Positions 29,278 to 41,315 of a stretch of DNA of 64,000 nt are shown in pieces. A model generated the notes under the pieces. It searched no databases. It saw nothing but the letters and a program-made list of their open reading frames with translations, and was not told the origin of the DNA. The position numbers and the translations under genes were made by a program. Position 1 is the stretch's first letter, and each line of letters begins with the position of its first letter. Origin of the DNA: Bryoerythrophyllum caledonicum (lineage: Eukaryota; Streptophyta; Bryopsida; Pottiales; Pottiaceae); contig OZ020519.1 of NCBI GenBank assembly GCA_963971425.1, positions 5,410,028 to 5,474,027 of the forward strand, in the 5' to 3' direction.

Positions 29278-31783
29278 TGCAAGTTTGAGTAGGCTTTGGT
29301 ACAAGAGACCCTTCATAAATGGGTGTTTGAATCCCTTCATTTTGAGGAGACCTGTTTTTCACATGTGAAATTGATGGGGTTTATTTTAGTGCAGGTTACT
29401 TGTAAGGTGTTGTACAGTTTGAGCCAGTGTGTAGTATCAACGTGGTGTTGTACTGTATCTGTATTTTCTGAGGGGCATACTATACGGTACCGAGACGCAC
29501 ATATTTTATAGCTCTAATGTCTTCTTTCTTTTTAAAACTGCAACCAACATTTGGCTGAGAACTTGCTTTCTCAGCTTCATGTGACATCTCGATGTTGACG
29601 CTTGTAAGTACCATGCATTTAGACATTCAATAATGACAGTGCCACTTCAATTGCAGCTACGATGTAAATTTTAACACCATATGTCATAAACATGCTCTTC
29701 TCCTAATTTGATTATCGGACTGATATTTTCAATAGTTTTATTGTGTGAAATGTCTGTTATTAGTCAAAGTTTGGGAATGGGAGCAGTCTTTCAAAACAGG
29801 AAGCAGCAAGTTTCGATAAACATTGACTTGTGTTCCTTGCCAAATTTGAAAAGAATTTGATTTTACTATGTTTTAATACGTCTCGAGCACTAGTTTCATG
29901 TATACATTTGCTACACTACAATTTGATGCTTTTCCATTTGAAACAGTCTTCTCGGAACTATCTCAATGCCATGATAGGTACCTTCCATGCGGACGATGGG
30001 CCCCTCACAAGGACAAGAGTGCACTTTCAGCAACTTTCAGGAATGTATAGTCACGTACCATGCATCATGAGAATATTGCATGGGGTGGGTCCTAATTGAA
30101 CAATATCTTCCACTTGCACTTATTTTAGTTTTTTTTATTATCAGTCATTAGTTTTTTTTATCAGTTGTTGGATGTTGTGCAAATTTTCACCAAAGTTAAG
30201 ATCATGAGTTAGTTTAGTTTTGTATGTTAGATATAATTTGGATGCTAAACACAAATCACCACATAGTATGTGGCACTGTATTTGTAGGTATTCATTGCAT
30301 TTTGGTGTGTTTGACTATGAATCCCAAGAATTCTATAACTCCAAATTAACCCTTTAATGTCGGGTTGGCTATGGGGCGACCACCATCTATGAGTGTAATA
30401 GACTCTGAAATGTATTTTCTAGTGCAGTCATAGATTGATGGCCACGCCATAGCCAGTCCGACATTAAGGGTTCAAATTCAATCTTGAAAGTATGTGGTAT
30501 ATTGTGCGTGTGAATATGAGCTCTAAAGTTCACAATCTAGTACTTCATGTATTTCATGGAAATTGAGATTTAACACATTCCAAGACCAAAAAGTGGTTGT
30601 ATGGTCATTAAACAATCAAGGACATGGCTTAGTTACCAATGCCCCTAATTACTCACGGTCTACAAACATTGTGAGCTTTCAGTGCCAAAACTTAGCACTA
30701 CACTAATTCACAAGCACCTATGCCAAGCACTTTACCATCACATGTTCTCCATGGAGAACATGTTTCGATAAAAAAATTAATTTGGAATGATTGTGAGTTC
30801 ATTATTATTACAAGGATGTACTTTGGATTTGGTGGTATTATAGAAGGAGACATTAACCATGTAATACCTAAGTGGACCATGAGGCACTGGGAGAGTCTAT
30901 GAAGGTAACAAATAATGCAACACATCATCTACACTGCACGTACATTTCATGGCAACTATACTTCATGGAAATCATAGTAGTTCGTCAATGCATGCATGAT
31001 TGAAGATCATAGAGATGCATTAAAAAGCTCTCTTAAAGTTCCAAGTGCGTTCTAAATATTGCAACATAAATAGGCAATCGTGGTGAAACCTACAACACCA
31101 AAAACACAAAAACTGACCTAGATAAGGCTTCATAGGCGTTAAAGGGATAAGCATTTTAATTGAATGTAAACATCAAATTTGCACCATTTTCAATCATCGC
31201 CAACATGTCTCAATCATTATGAAAGTAGAGAGGTTGACCTCCTTTTGTCATCTACTATTCACACCCTAATAATAGTACTACCAACTCCCTTTACAACAAC
31301 ATTGTTTGTTTTGGTTGTTACAAAGAAGGTTGTTGTAATGAATGGAGTCTAAATATGTGCATTGTACTTGGCAAAAGTTGTCATTGTAACAGATGCTATT
31401 GTAAAGGGAGTTGGCTCTAATCGGACCACATGAAGATGGTGACTTGGCTTGAAGTACTTTGAGAGAAGCACTTGTCAACTCTTTCAAGACTTGGGATACT
31501 AAGGAGAGTTTTAGCTTATATCAAATAAAGTTCAAGAATATTGATAGTCATTACAACTCATACATTCCACTTGTGTAGGGAGGAAAAACAAAAAGCAAAA
31601 ATATTTGTTCACGCTCTACTTATTTGATAGAGTTTTTTAAGTCTTTCAAAAGAGGAACAAAAAAGAAAGGACTAGGTAAAATTTAAATTTGGAAAGAAAG
31701 AGAGCATGAAGAATTTCATATTTTTGTTTTTAAACCAATTATATGAATGGATAGTAATGGCAATCAATGCTCTTAGGCCCTAT
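29278..31783. other. Gene-free stretch downstream of transaldolase
   Basis: The first ~250 bp are probable transaldolase 3' UTR. A short hairpin repeat lies at 30348-30472. Near 31430-31510 is a copy of the outer part of the composite repeat seen at 32.4 and 36.4 kb, without the inner insert. No gene recognised. Confidence 0.4.
30348..30472. repeat. Foldback repeat, ~48-bp arms
   Basis: AACCCTTTAATGTCGGGTTG at the left and AACCCTTAATGTCGGACTGG read from the right are inverted copies, and the pairing continues through GGCTATGG and ATCTATGA. The arms are separated by about 30 bp. It could be a MITE; no target duplication is clear. Confidence 0.55.
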
Positions 31784-31793
31784 CCAATGCAAG

Positions 31794-32259
31794 AAGTAGA
31801 AGAAGAGCTTCAACCCCTGTCAGGGACCGGTTGAATATAATTTTTGTTCATTCTCTTCACTAAGCCCATGACCACAGACCATAGGGTACTGTAATAGAAC
31901 TACTCTCTCTTTTTGAGGGTAAGTACTTTTTTGTACTAAACACATGCCTAAGAGACAACCAACATGTCACCCCCCCCCCGAGGATTTTTTGGATATCCAT
32001 ACAACGAGGTCTTATAAACCCCCACCATAATTGGATGGAATATGGTGGTAGGCACCATGCGGGCATGGGGACTTGAACTCACAACCACCTCACCGGTGTA
32101 TCATGACTCAAACCACTACACCAAGGTCGTGGTGCCTAAACTGGATGCAGCACCGGACTTCTCAAAAGGTCAAACATCCCAGTACTATTCCGGCCGAAAG
32201 GGACTTAACTTCAAAGTTCTAATGGAATCTAGTATAGCAGCCTTGGTATCATCGCATCA
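31794..32259 (-). mobile_element. Composite SINE: 5S rRNA-like head, tRNA-like part, body, LINE-derived tail
   Basis: On the minus strand, 32259-32141 matches plant 5S rRNA along its full ~119-nt length. It starts GATGCGATGATACCA and includes AGAACTTTGAAGTTAAG, the internal-promoter block AATAGTACTGGGATG, and TGACC...GAAGTCC, ending GTGCTGCATCC. Next, about 32137-32055 is tRNA-like, with TGGTGTAGTGG (box A) and GAGTTCAAGTCC (box B). After a body of about 130 bp, the last ~130 bp match the LINE 3' end at 2050-2185, including the TTC-rich tail. A 10-bp direct repeat, CCAATGCAAG, flanks it (31784-31793, 32260-32269). Pol III transcription is inferred from the boxes. Confidence 0.85.
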
Positions 32260-32269
32260 CCAATGCAAG

Positions 32270-32492
32270 CTAAAGCTCCTCCACAGTGTCTCTGGTTCCC
32301 AAAGAATTGAACAGTAGCTCCCCCACACGTTTCCCAAGCCAAGTCACCATGTCCTTGAGCTCCAAGTTATCAACATATTAGAATTGTTATGAAAGTGAAA
32401 GGGGGTCACGATGTATGTCACTCCTTACTTTATGGTCTTATGTTGATAATTGGAAAAGGTGTGGTGGAACTATTGGTCAACTCTTTAAGAAG
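32270..32492. repeat. Outer part of the composite dispersed repeat
   Basis: GCAAGCTAAAGCTCC...CCAAGCCAAGTCACCATGTCC and then GTCACTCC...GGTCAACTCTTTAAGAAG are also found near 31430, 36420 and 49450-49600. This segment directly abuts the TTAA-flanked insert at 32497. Confidence 0.5.
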
Positions 32493-32496
32493 TTAA

Positions 32497-33224
32497 CCCC
32501 TAAAGGCCCAATGTCCCCTCGAAGGATATTTTGAGTTTGGATAAGGTCCCACGATCTCAAATTTGGGCATGATTTTCTGAGGTTTTTATTTAACTGCGCA
32601 ACTTTCTATTAGCTTCCCGTAGACATAATTTTTGGACAAATCCGACTTATAGTTCCAAAGTTACAATTTTTTCAGCAACAAATACAAATATTGCAGCCGT
32701 TTAGTGTGACATACAACAAATAGTGTAGCAAAACTTTAGTTATCTCTAAATTCAATAGAAATTCGAGCTTTTGTCCATTTAAAAAAAAATCCTTTTGAAA
32801 AGAAAATGGATTTGTAAGGACATCTTTGCATTTAAAAATCATTTAGAGACTTCAAAGATTTGTAAGGACATCTTTTATCCCTCTTCTACTTCTAAAAATT
32901 GGTGCACATGTGCCTAAGATGATCCTTTTTAAGTTAAAACTAGAAAATCACGGACTGTAGTGCAAAAAGCTGCCATAGCATGTGGTCAAAATCTGTTAAA
33001 GGCGTTTAGTATGGCCTCAAGAAGAGTTTATGTCTCACTTCAAAGGGTGATATCTTTCCATCTATGTGGTTAAACTGAACAAGTTTAAAACCACATACAC
33101 TTGTACAGTCATAGTACAAGATCCTACGGTTAGATATGTAAAAACTGCGTTTATTTGCATTTTGTATTGAATGCATTGAAACTGATAGTTTTCAGTGAGT
33201 TTGAATGTCGCAGGCCTTTAGGGT
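32497..33224. mobile_element. Family B element with TTAA at both ends
   Basis: TTAA occurs at 32493-32496 and 33225-33228. The ends are inverted: CCCCTAAAGGCCC at the left, and ACCCTAAAGGCC read inward from the right. The inside is non-coding and shares ACTTCTAAAAATTGGTGCAC and TGTAGTGCAAAAAG with other family B copies. The outer repeat resumes after it with GATACTACTAGGGAGCTTTA. Confidence 0.65.
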
Positions 33225-34489
33225 TTAAGATACTACTAGGGAGCTTTAGCTTGCAGTGGGTAGGACCCAAGAGCATCAACAACCATAAATTTCATTGGTG
33301 CAAAAAAGAGAGCACGGAATTCCTCAAGCTCTCTTTCTTTCCGAATCCAAATCTCACCCTACCTTTTTCATTTCTTCCCTCTTTGGGAAAGAACTTTCAA
33401 AAAAACTCTACCATCATCATGATATGGACACCATCCGGAGAGAACATGCTTATCCCAATTTGATCATATCTTCCTCTACCTATTGAGGTACCAATTGAGG
33501 TACAACCAAGTTGCGTGGCATGTTCACTAGCTTCAATATTATGTATGGAGCAGAGGGAGCAGACCTATCTCACATTGTGGAAATGGTCAAAATCCTAGAT
33601 GGCTTTGAGCAAGCATCTGGTGCATGTGAGATATTCCTCCGAGCTCCAAGGATTGGATCATTTTCGTGCCATGGCCTATGATATCTGGCACACAAATCCA
33701 AGCCCGGTATAAAATTGAGGTGTTTGTATGCAACACCCTACTGCTGATCACAATGCACGGGTTCAAATCTTAATTAAACCAATTGAGGGGGTAATCAACA
33801 CCAAGAATTCCAACTCGTGTGTGTTTAATTTCTCTTTACTTGAGGTTGTACAGTACCCCACCTCTTTCACCTCGTACCATGCTTGTCATAATATTCAGTA
33901 CCTGGATAAGCCTGTTCCTATGTTGCAAAGTGAGAGCATAATCAAGTTATTCCAATTATTTTATTTTATATTATCGAAGATTACCCCTAGCTAAAATTTG
34001 ATCATGAGAAGAGTGATGGAGTTCAAAATTTATTGCTTCTTTGTAGCTGTCCTATCAAATATCTTTTAGTTTACTAACAAAGTGTTGCATTTTGGGCTTT
34101 GATTCAACTAGTAATCAGCAGGGCTTTTCTTTTTCTTTTTCTGTTTCGCGGCGTTAGCCGGTGTGGTGACACAATTTTTTTGGAAACCACACATGTGGCG
34201 ACACAAAGTTTCTTATGAAATCATACGAAACCAAATTTTCTCCATGAATATCTATTTTGGAGAATCCATCTCCATAGACATAGATTTGTACATCCTTTTC
34301 GGCAACAAGATGGAGTCCCTACTGTTCACTAGTAGCAATATGGAAATATGGAAACGGCCATCAATGTAATTTTGGCAATACGAAATCATAATTTTCCCAC
34401 TTTTGGGGGATATTGTTTTTCTGGGGAATTTTTTTGCCACTTGGCTCCAAATCCCCCCCCAAAAAAAAAACCCCGGTACTCAGAATCAT

Positions 34490-34990
34490 GGTCTGAATGA
34501 TGTGTATCCACCAAATTTGAACCTCCACATATTGCACAATTTTTAAAAAAAATGGTACACCCCTAATCTACCTCTAAAACTTGGTGTACAAGGAGTTAAT
34601 ATCATGATCATCATGAAGATATATCATTTAGACCATGTGTGGTGCAAACATTTGAGACCAAGTGTAGTCAAAGCCTGCTGATCCACTCAATGCAGGGATA
34701 AAAATGAACCATTTTACAACTTCAAACACTATAATAATCTTTCAATCCGTGCAGTAAAAGTTTATAAAATTTTGCAAGGATGTTATTTATTAAGCGTTAA
34801 ATGAGATCATACACTTTACATTAGAAATACAAATTTTTCTTTACTTCCTTACTCATTGCACTAAAATTTACAATTTGGAAGTGTTTTTGGTGTAAAATTG
34901 TGAAGGGAAGTTCAAAGAAACACCAAATCGTCAAATCCACATTCTCTGCATGGGAAACTGTAGTTCTCAGTTCCCAACACTTGCCTAAAG
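34490..34990 (+). repeat. Family B repeat copy
   Basis: Shows TCTACCTCTAAAACTTGGTG, the ATATCATGATCA block, AAGTGTAGTCAAAGCCTG and AAACACTATAATAATCTTTC, in the same order as the copy at 48.4-49.0 kb. Limits approximate, non-coding. Confidence 0.55.
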
Positions 34991-35104
34991 TTCACTTTTT
35001 AATAACACCTAGAACCTAGACATGGTCTTGAAACTCTAATTGCAAGTCGCATATTGCCATTCTTCTCGGGCTTATGAACATGCAATTCCAAATCCGCTCA
35101 TCTC

Positions 35105-35350
35105 TAGGCTAAGATCCCCCAAAGTCTCAATAAGATACTAGTCTTTTTTAATCATCATGCTAGTATTCTTTTAATTCAATATACTATTTTTTTGTTCTTA
35201 GATGCTATTAAATCAATATAAGAGTTTCACTTTATATTGTCTCTAAGAAGGAAGAAGGAAATGTCATATTGTACTATGATTCTTAGTTGCCATTCTCCTT
35301 TTTAAGCTGATTAGACGAAGTTAGAGCTACTTAGGATTGATTTTACTAGA
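35105..35350 (+). repeat. Family A repeat, intergenic copy
   Basis: Shares AAAGTCTCAATAAGATACTA, CTAAGAAGGAAGAAGGAAAT and GAGCTACTTAGGATTGATTT with intronic family A copies. Diverged. Confidence 0.5.
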
Positions 35351-35464
35351 AATACTAGAGTTCTCTTGAAAAGGAATTTCATATTGCCATGTTTTGCACT
35401 AATGAAATGCATGGCCATCAATGCTCTTAGGCCCTACCCAATGCAAGCTAAAATGGTACCTTAT

Positions 35465-36392
35465 CCCCCAAGAACCCAAGACATATTTCCCTCAAGTAAC
35501 GCTCCAAACTGCCACTATCAACAAGTGGCAAGAAAATCTTATTTTGAAGTAACATTTTGGGCTTTAAACCATAAGATCTTAAGGTATACTTCTATATAAA
35601 CTTACCATATTTTTTTCACTTCAATCCACCACACAGATCTGAAGATAATAGCGTTTAAAGTCAAGAAAAGGGTTCATTTTCTTCCCTGCATTGAGCGAAC
35701 CGGTAGACTTTGACTTCACTTGGTGTCACATTTTTGCACTACTCAAGGTGTAAGTTCATCTCCCGGATCGTGTTAAGCATGATGTTAGTTCCTTACACAC
35801 CAATTTTTAGAGGTAGAGAAGGGGCGTAGCATATTCAAAACAAGTGTGCAAGAAGTGGAGGTTCAAAAATTGCCAATTTAAGTTTTATTTTACTGTGAAT
35901 TTAATATATTTAAAAATAATAATCCAAATGGTTAATGAGAAGGTTTTCACCACACGTTGTTGTTTTAAAAACAAAAAGTGAAAAATATGAAGATCTCTAG
36001 GTTTTATGTAGAAAAGAAGAAGTTTTTTTGGTACCTTGCCCAACAATGTGTGAAAATGTTTGACTTGGTTTTTTTAAAAAATTACACGAAAGACAATAAT
36101 TATTTTTTGACATTTTCAAAGAAGGTAATATTCTCTACATGCATGGAAAATCTCAATGTCAATAGAAACTTCTAGCAAAGCTTTTGAAAATGCCTAGAGT
36201 CCTCAATTTAACTTTGAAGGCTAATAACTTTTATATTAGGAATTAAAAAAAAATATTAGAAAAATTCCACAAAAAGATCTTACCAGAGAAAACCTAGTTT
36301 TAAACTTTCGAAAGGAAAAGATTTTTCTTCAAATTTTAGGTTCTTGCCCAAAATGAAAAACGTCCCCCTAGGGCTAAATGGGCTTTTATGGG
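35465..36392 (-). repeat. Family B repeat copy within the composite repeat
   Basis: Ends with GGGCTTTTATGGGTTAAG (TTAA 36393-36396). The left side, CCCCAAGAACCCAAGACATA, aligns with the left end of the 50.9-kb copy. The centre carries AGACTTTGACTTCACTTGGT, the reverse of other copies. Outside it on both sides is the same outer repeat that surrounds the 32.5-kb copy. Confidence 0.55.
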
Positions 36393-37053
36393 TTAAGTTC
36401 TGAAAGAGTTGACTAATGGTTCCTCTACACCTTTCCCAAACCAGATCACTCTGTCCTTTATTGTCCCAGTTGTTAACACAAGACCATGAAGTAGAAAGTG
36501 ACATGCAAGGATCTCCTTTCACTCTCAGAGAACTCTATTCAAAGCAAGATTGTTGTCTTTTATCTAAGAGCCTTACGACCGCTTCACACTAAAATCCAAG
36601 GTCAAAAGGCCATTGATTTCTACCAATGAGATTACGAGAATGGCCAAAGTTTGGCCTCTTGGCCTGCACACCAAAGGCCATTGCCCTCTATTGTGCCTAC
36701 ATGGCAACACTTATAGAGAGTTTTGGCGCCAAAAATGACATCCTCTACAGTACAAATTTGGGTCCTTGTTTTTAGCCAACCTAAACTTCCTTCGAGAGGC
36801 AGTCGACGTCCTTCAATTTATATTATTTAATGCATATTTTTCGCCAAAGAGTTTGGCCTCTTGCCATTGTTTGGGATTAAATTTTGACTCTCGACCTCTC
36901 AACTTGGCCCGATGTGAAGCCGCTCTTAGAAGACCCGTTGCAATGGCATCAAGCAACAACCACCAATCAAAACCCATATTCCTTCCACCTACAATGAACA
37001 CCCCGCCAAACAAAAAATGAAAAAGAGGTCATTGTACAAATGCCACGCGCTTA

Positions 37054-37505
37054 GAGCATCTCCACCAGGGCACGGGGCCCCGACAGATGCTCCCAATTTG
37101 GCGTTCTGGCATCCACTATCTACGCACCGTATACTAGGAAACGTGAAAACGATCCGCCGAGATGCTATGTTTCCACGAGAGCAGCCAGGAATTCTAACCA
37201 TACGCCGTCCGTACGTCAAGCTTCGGTGCTTGCGGGAGCCACTCTTCGCATGACATGTACCCGCATTGGATGCAGTACCGAGGTCTCGCTCTTACCTTTT
37301 GTAACCGGAGTCCTTCCAGATTTGCAAGGGCACAAGGCAACATGCGTCACCGTGTCGTCGTCCCGTCCCGACCAACAGTGGCAGAAATCCATTCCTTCCC
37401 ATTTCCCCATTGTTCCTTTTCCGGCTTCCGGTGCGGCCCCGGAGCTATTCCGTCCGTCCCAACGCCGCTCTTCCAGGTAATTCCCCGCCAAGGCTGGAGA
37501 TGCTC
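37054..37505. mobile_element. PIF/Harbinger-like MITE
   Basis: GAGCATCTCCACCAGG at the left and GAGCATCTCCAGCC read inward from the right. TTA precedes it (37051-37053) and TCA follows (37506-37508), one mismatch from a 3-bp duplication. GC-richer than its surroundings. No transposase. Confidence 0.65.
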
Positions 37506-37508
37506 TCA

Positions 37509-38630
37509 CCTCCCCCAACCAACCGCCACAAGGCAAGAGATCCCAGGTCGCCAAGTCCGATGAGGCGGAGCGGTGCCAGCTCAGCCACTTCCGCGGGTCC
37601 AGGTCGGCAGCCACGGGGCGCCCGCGGCGGAATCTGTATCCACTATAAGGGCAGCCCGCCCGCGTGAGTAGGTTCTAGAACTTCCCAGGCCCAGGCTGCC
37701 TGCGCCCCCGCCTTCCGTCGTCGCGGAGGCCAGCCAGCCAGCGCGCCAGCCCCGCTCCAGACACAGGCGCCCGTCCGCCCACCATTCTAGGTCTGGGACG
37801 CCCCGGCGCCGAAGCTGCCGCCGCCCGTGCTTCGCCCCTCACGAGGCTTCACGGCGACACCGCGTGTGCGTGGATCGGTGCCGTCGACCACGTTGCATTT
37901 CTCGCGCCCGCGGAATTGGTGGTGGGTTTCGGTGGATTTTGCGTGTGGGAGTTTGGTAAATTTCTCTCGCATTGTTGCCAATTCGGGTGCATTGGTGTGA
38001 GGGGTGGGTTTTTTGGTGCCGATTTGGATGCATTGGATTTTGAGGGTTTGGGAGGGAATGGCGCGTTGATGGGTTTTGCGCGGTTTTTTTGGTTGCAGGT
38101 TGGTTAGAGTGGGAATGAAGGGGTGGGAATTTCGTTGACAGGTTTGGGAGGTCTTGGACACGGAGTGCATTTTTGTTCTTTGGAGTGTTGGCCACGGGGT
38201 GTGCGAATGTTGGGCTCCGGCTTGCTGCGCAAGCTGTGCAGATGTAGCGAGAAAGGGATCGCGTGAGGCCCCGTGACGGAGTCGGAGTGGTTTCGTGCGC
38301 CTGACGAGCTGGGAGCAGACGCAGAGATGAGGCGGATAAGTTGAGGTCAGGAGAGGTTTGTGAGCAGGTGATCGACGCGGGACGGAGAGGCTTTCTACGG
38401 GGCGGCACGCATTTTCACTTTGATGGTAGTGAGGCGGGCGAACTCTGCCTCTAGTTTAGGTAGATTGTAGATCAGGAGGAGCGGGAGCAGGTTTTATTGC
38501 GGCCTGGGACGGCGAAGAGAGAGCTCAGCATCTGGATGGTTGTGTGCCGGGTGAAGCAGTTGTGGGTGGCTGTTGCTGGAGGCGAGAGCGCACTCGAGGC
38601 GAACCAGTTCGGGCACGGCGTCACGTCCAG
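37509..38630 (+). promoter_or_regulatory. GC-rich promoter and leader exon of the PI4K-gamma gene
   Basis: GC-rich DNA replaces the AT-rich repeats here. A donor CCAG followed by GTACAC at 38631 pairs with the acceptor at 38842-38844, giving a leader intron of 214 nt just before the start codon. The transcription start was not located. Open frames on both strands lack recognisable domains. Confidence 0.45.
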
Positions 38631-38846
38631 GTACACTATTATATAATTTGCAATCGTATGCTTATGAAGGGAGATGCGGTCTGGTAACATGTGCCAGGCA
38701 CATTTACACATGTACGGATTGTTCTATGCACATAGTTCGCGCTTGCACATAATATACTCAATTTTGTCGGTGATCAGTTGTGATGATAATGATTCCGCAG
38801 GATTTTATACAATGAACTTAATGTTTCTCTGGTGGCTTTTCCAGGT

Positions 38847-41315
38847 ATGCCTCCCAGTGCACAGGGCCCAGTGCAAGTTCGGAAACCTGTGGCAGTTACA
38901 GATTCAGTTAATGGCAACAGCCTTGGCAGAAATGGCTTCCATAAGAACGCATGCCGCCAGACCGGGGGACGACGAATTTTTGTGCAAACTTATGCAGGTG
39001 AGAAATGGTTACCATCAATTTATGTAAATATTCTACCATTAGGGTGTGCTTCCTTGTCTGCTTCCGTTCCCGAAGGGGACTGTTCTGCTTTGATATTTTA
39101 AGTTAGTTCAGTTTGATTGGTGGAGAACCCCTCATTACCATCCTAGAAGCAGTGCTAGGGTGGACTTCCATTTAGGCATCTTCGAGGAGGAGGATGATTC
39201 CTGAAGGAGCTTCTTGAACCAAACTGGAAGATGCAAATGAAAATGGAGCAAGTGGATATCAAAGGGAAGAAAACAAATAGATGCGTGTCAGTGAAGGCCT
39301 AACAGAAAAGGAAGCAATCAATCTGGAGTTTCATCAGAATGAATCGCTCTTGAGACTCATCAGTCATTATAACAACCCAAGAGGTCGCCCTAGCATCGGT
39401 CGGAATAGATAATGGCCACTTTAATTCATTAAGTAGGGACTAACATGAACTCTGATGTTATGCAGGAAACGTTCTGGATATTGAGTTGGACAGAGGCGAC
39501 AAGGTGGAGTCAGTGAAGAAGAAGGTGCAGGCAGCATTCGGCGTCCCCACCGAGCAAAGCACGCTGATCTTCGGTGACCACATCCTTGACAAGGACCTGA
39601 GCGAGGTGCGAAATGATGCGCCCGTGCTCCTCACCAAGGCCATCTGCCGCAGCTCCTCAACCCCCTGTCTCTCTCCCAGCAGCCGCGACCGGCACCAGAA
39701 CAAATCATTCGAGATCGTGGGCGGCGCCAAGCACTCTCCCAAGACTAAGCGCCTGGTGCGCGATGTTTGCCGAGGTGTGGAGGCTGGCATGCAACCCGTC
39801 GTCGCAAGTGGAGGTCTTGGAGGCGCTTATTACTTCCGCAACACCTTCGGGGAGAATATCGCAATTGTCAAGCCGACAGATGAGGAGCCGTTTGCCCCGA
39901 ATAACCCGAAGATGATGACGGGGAGGGAGCTCGGGCAACCGGGGCTGAAGCCTTCGATTCGTGTGGGAGAAACTGGTGTGCGAGAAGTGGCTGCGTATCT
40001 TCTAGACCATGAGAATTTCGCCAGAGTGCCGGTCACAGCGCTCGTGAACGCAACGCACTCCATCTTCAACGTGAACCCAGAGTACTCACCTTCGTACTTG
40101 CAACCCGGGAGTGCGAAGATCGCCTCCATCCAGCAATTCGCCCGCCACGACTTCGACGCGAGTGACCATGGCACTTCCCGGTTCCCAGTCTCAGGTGTGC
40201 ACCGGATCGGGATCCTCGACATCCGCCTCTTCAACACGGACCGCCACGCGGGCAACATCCTCGTGAAGAAACTGAACGTCCAGGAGGGGTGTGGAAGCAG
40301 TTTCTTCGAGGAGGTGATGGAACTCATTCCTATCGATCACGGTCTCTGTCTACCAGAAACACTAGATGAGCCCTACTTCGAGTGGCTACACTGGCCTCAA
40401 GCCTCCATGCCATTCTCCAAGGAGGAGCTGGAGTACATCCAGAAGCTGGACCCGGGGTACGACTGCAACCTCCTCCGGAAGGAGCTTCCCGCGATGCGTG
40501 AGGGGTGTCTGCGCATGCTGGTTCTCGCCACCACCTTCCTGAAACTGGCTGCAGAAGCAGGGCTGACGCTAGCAGAAATTGGAGGGATGATGACCCGGGA
40601 GCTCTCTGGCGTGGACGAGGAAGCGAGCGAGCTTGAAAACGTGTGTCTGGAAGCGAAGAGGGCGGTGGAGGAGGAGCTTCTTTCCTCGTCCCCCGAAAGT
40701 GACGGCGGCTTTGAGGATTCCACGTTCGGAGAAGATCCCTCGGAGGACTTCCAGTTTGACATGGACGACACCTTTGACGTCCAAGCGTTGACGCTCCCGG
40801 CGTTGACGCTCCCGGAGCTTCACAAGCGCCCGTCATACTCACCGGCAGCCGGCTCCAGAGCCATGTCGCCACTGGCATGCTCTCCTCCATGGCAGGAATC
40901 TTCTCCCAGCCCTCAGATGGTGACCTCCAGCTTCCGCAACATGGAAATCTCCCCAATCCCACGCTCACCTCTGGGCTTCCAACCGGATTTCGACTCACCC
41001 TCTGACCCCTATTCTTTGTCTCGGCTGTCGGTTCCTTCGAGAACGACCTCCCTGAAGACGATCAAGTTCCGTTCCCACGCTCTGCTCGAGAAACCTCGCT
41101 CCATTGGCCTCCGCGGATTCGCAGCGATGAATGCTCAGACGGCGCGGACGTGCGAGGAAAAGCTCCACGGCGCGCTCATCCTGACCGACATGAACGAGAA
41201 GGTATGGTCTCTCTTCCTGGAGCGCCTGCAGAAGCTCCTCCCCGAGTCCTTCGTCAAGGTGCTTGGCAAGAGCAAGAACCAGGTGCAGAGACTAGGCACC
41301 TCGTGTCGGTTCTGA
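38847..41315 (+). CDS. Phosphatidylinositol 4-kinase gamma-type protein with one ubiquitin-like domain (PI4K-gamma/UbDK)
   Basis: Two coding exons, 38847-38997 and 39466-41315, give 666 residues. Residues ~44-110 form a ubiquitin-like domain, from GGRRIFVQTYAG to DAPVLLTKAI. A PI3/PI4-kinase catalytic domain follows at ~160-430. Lys186 lies in IAIVKPTDEEP, Asp309 and Asn314 in FNTDRHAGNILV, and Asp341 in IPIDHG, so the catalytic residues are all present. The C-terminal third is acidic, then Ser/Pro-rich, with a repeated LTLPALTLPELH. In Arabidopsis, members of this family were reported to act as protein kinases rather than lipid kinases, so lipid activity should not be assumed. The start codon lies 2 nt after the leader intron. 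The family is firm; the exact paralogue is not resolved. Confidence 0.9.

Noticed and set aside
31794..32259. Cassandra TRIM retrotransposon, or a true 5S rRNA or tRNA gene
   Set aside because: No paired LTRs are found. The 5S and tRNA parts carry many changes, and both lie within one unit bounded by a 10-bp duplication and ending in a LINE-like tail.
40330..40998. 222-codon frame antisense to PI4K-gamma
   Set aside because: Shadow of the kinase exon; the sense strand carries intact kinase motifs.
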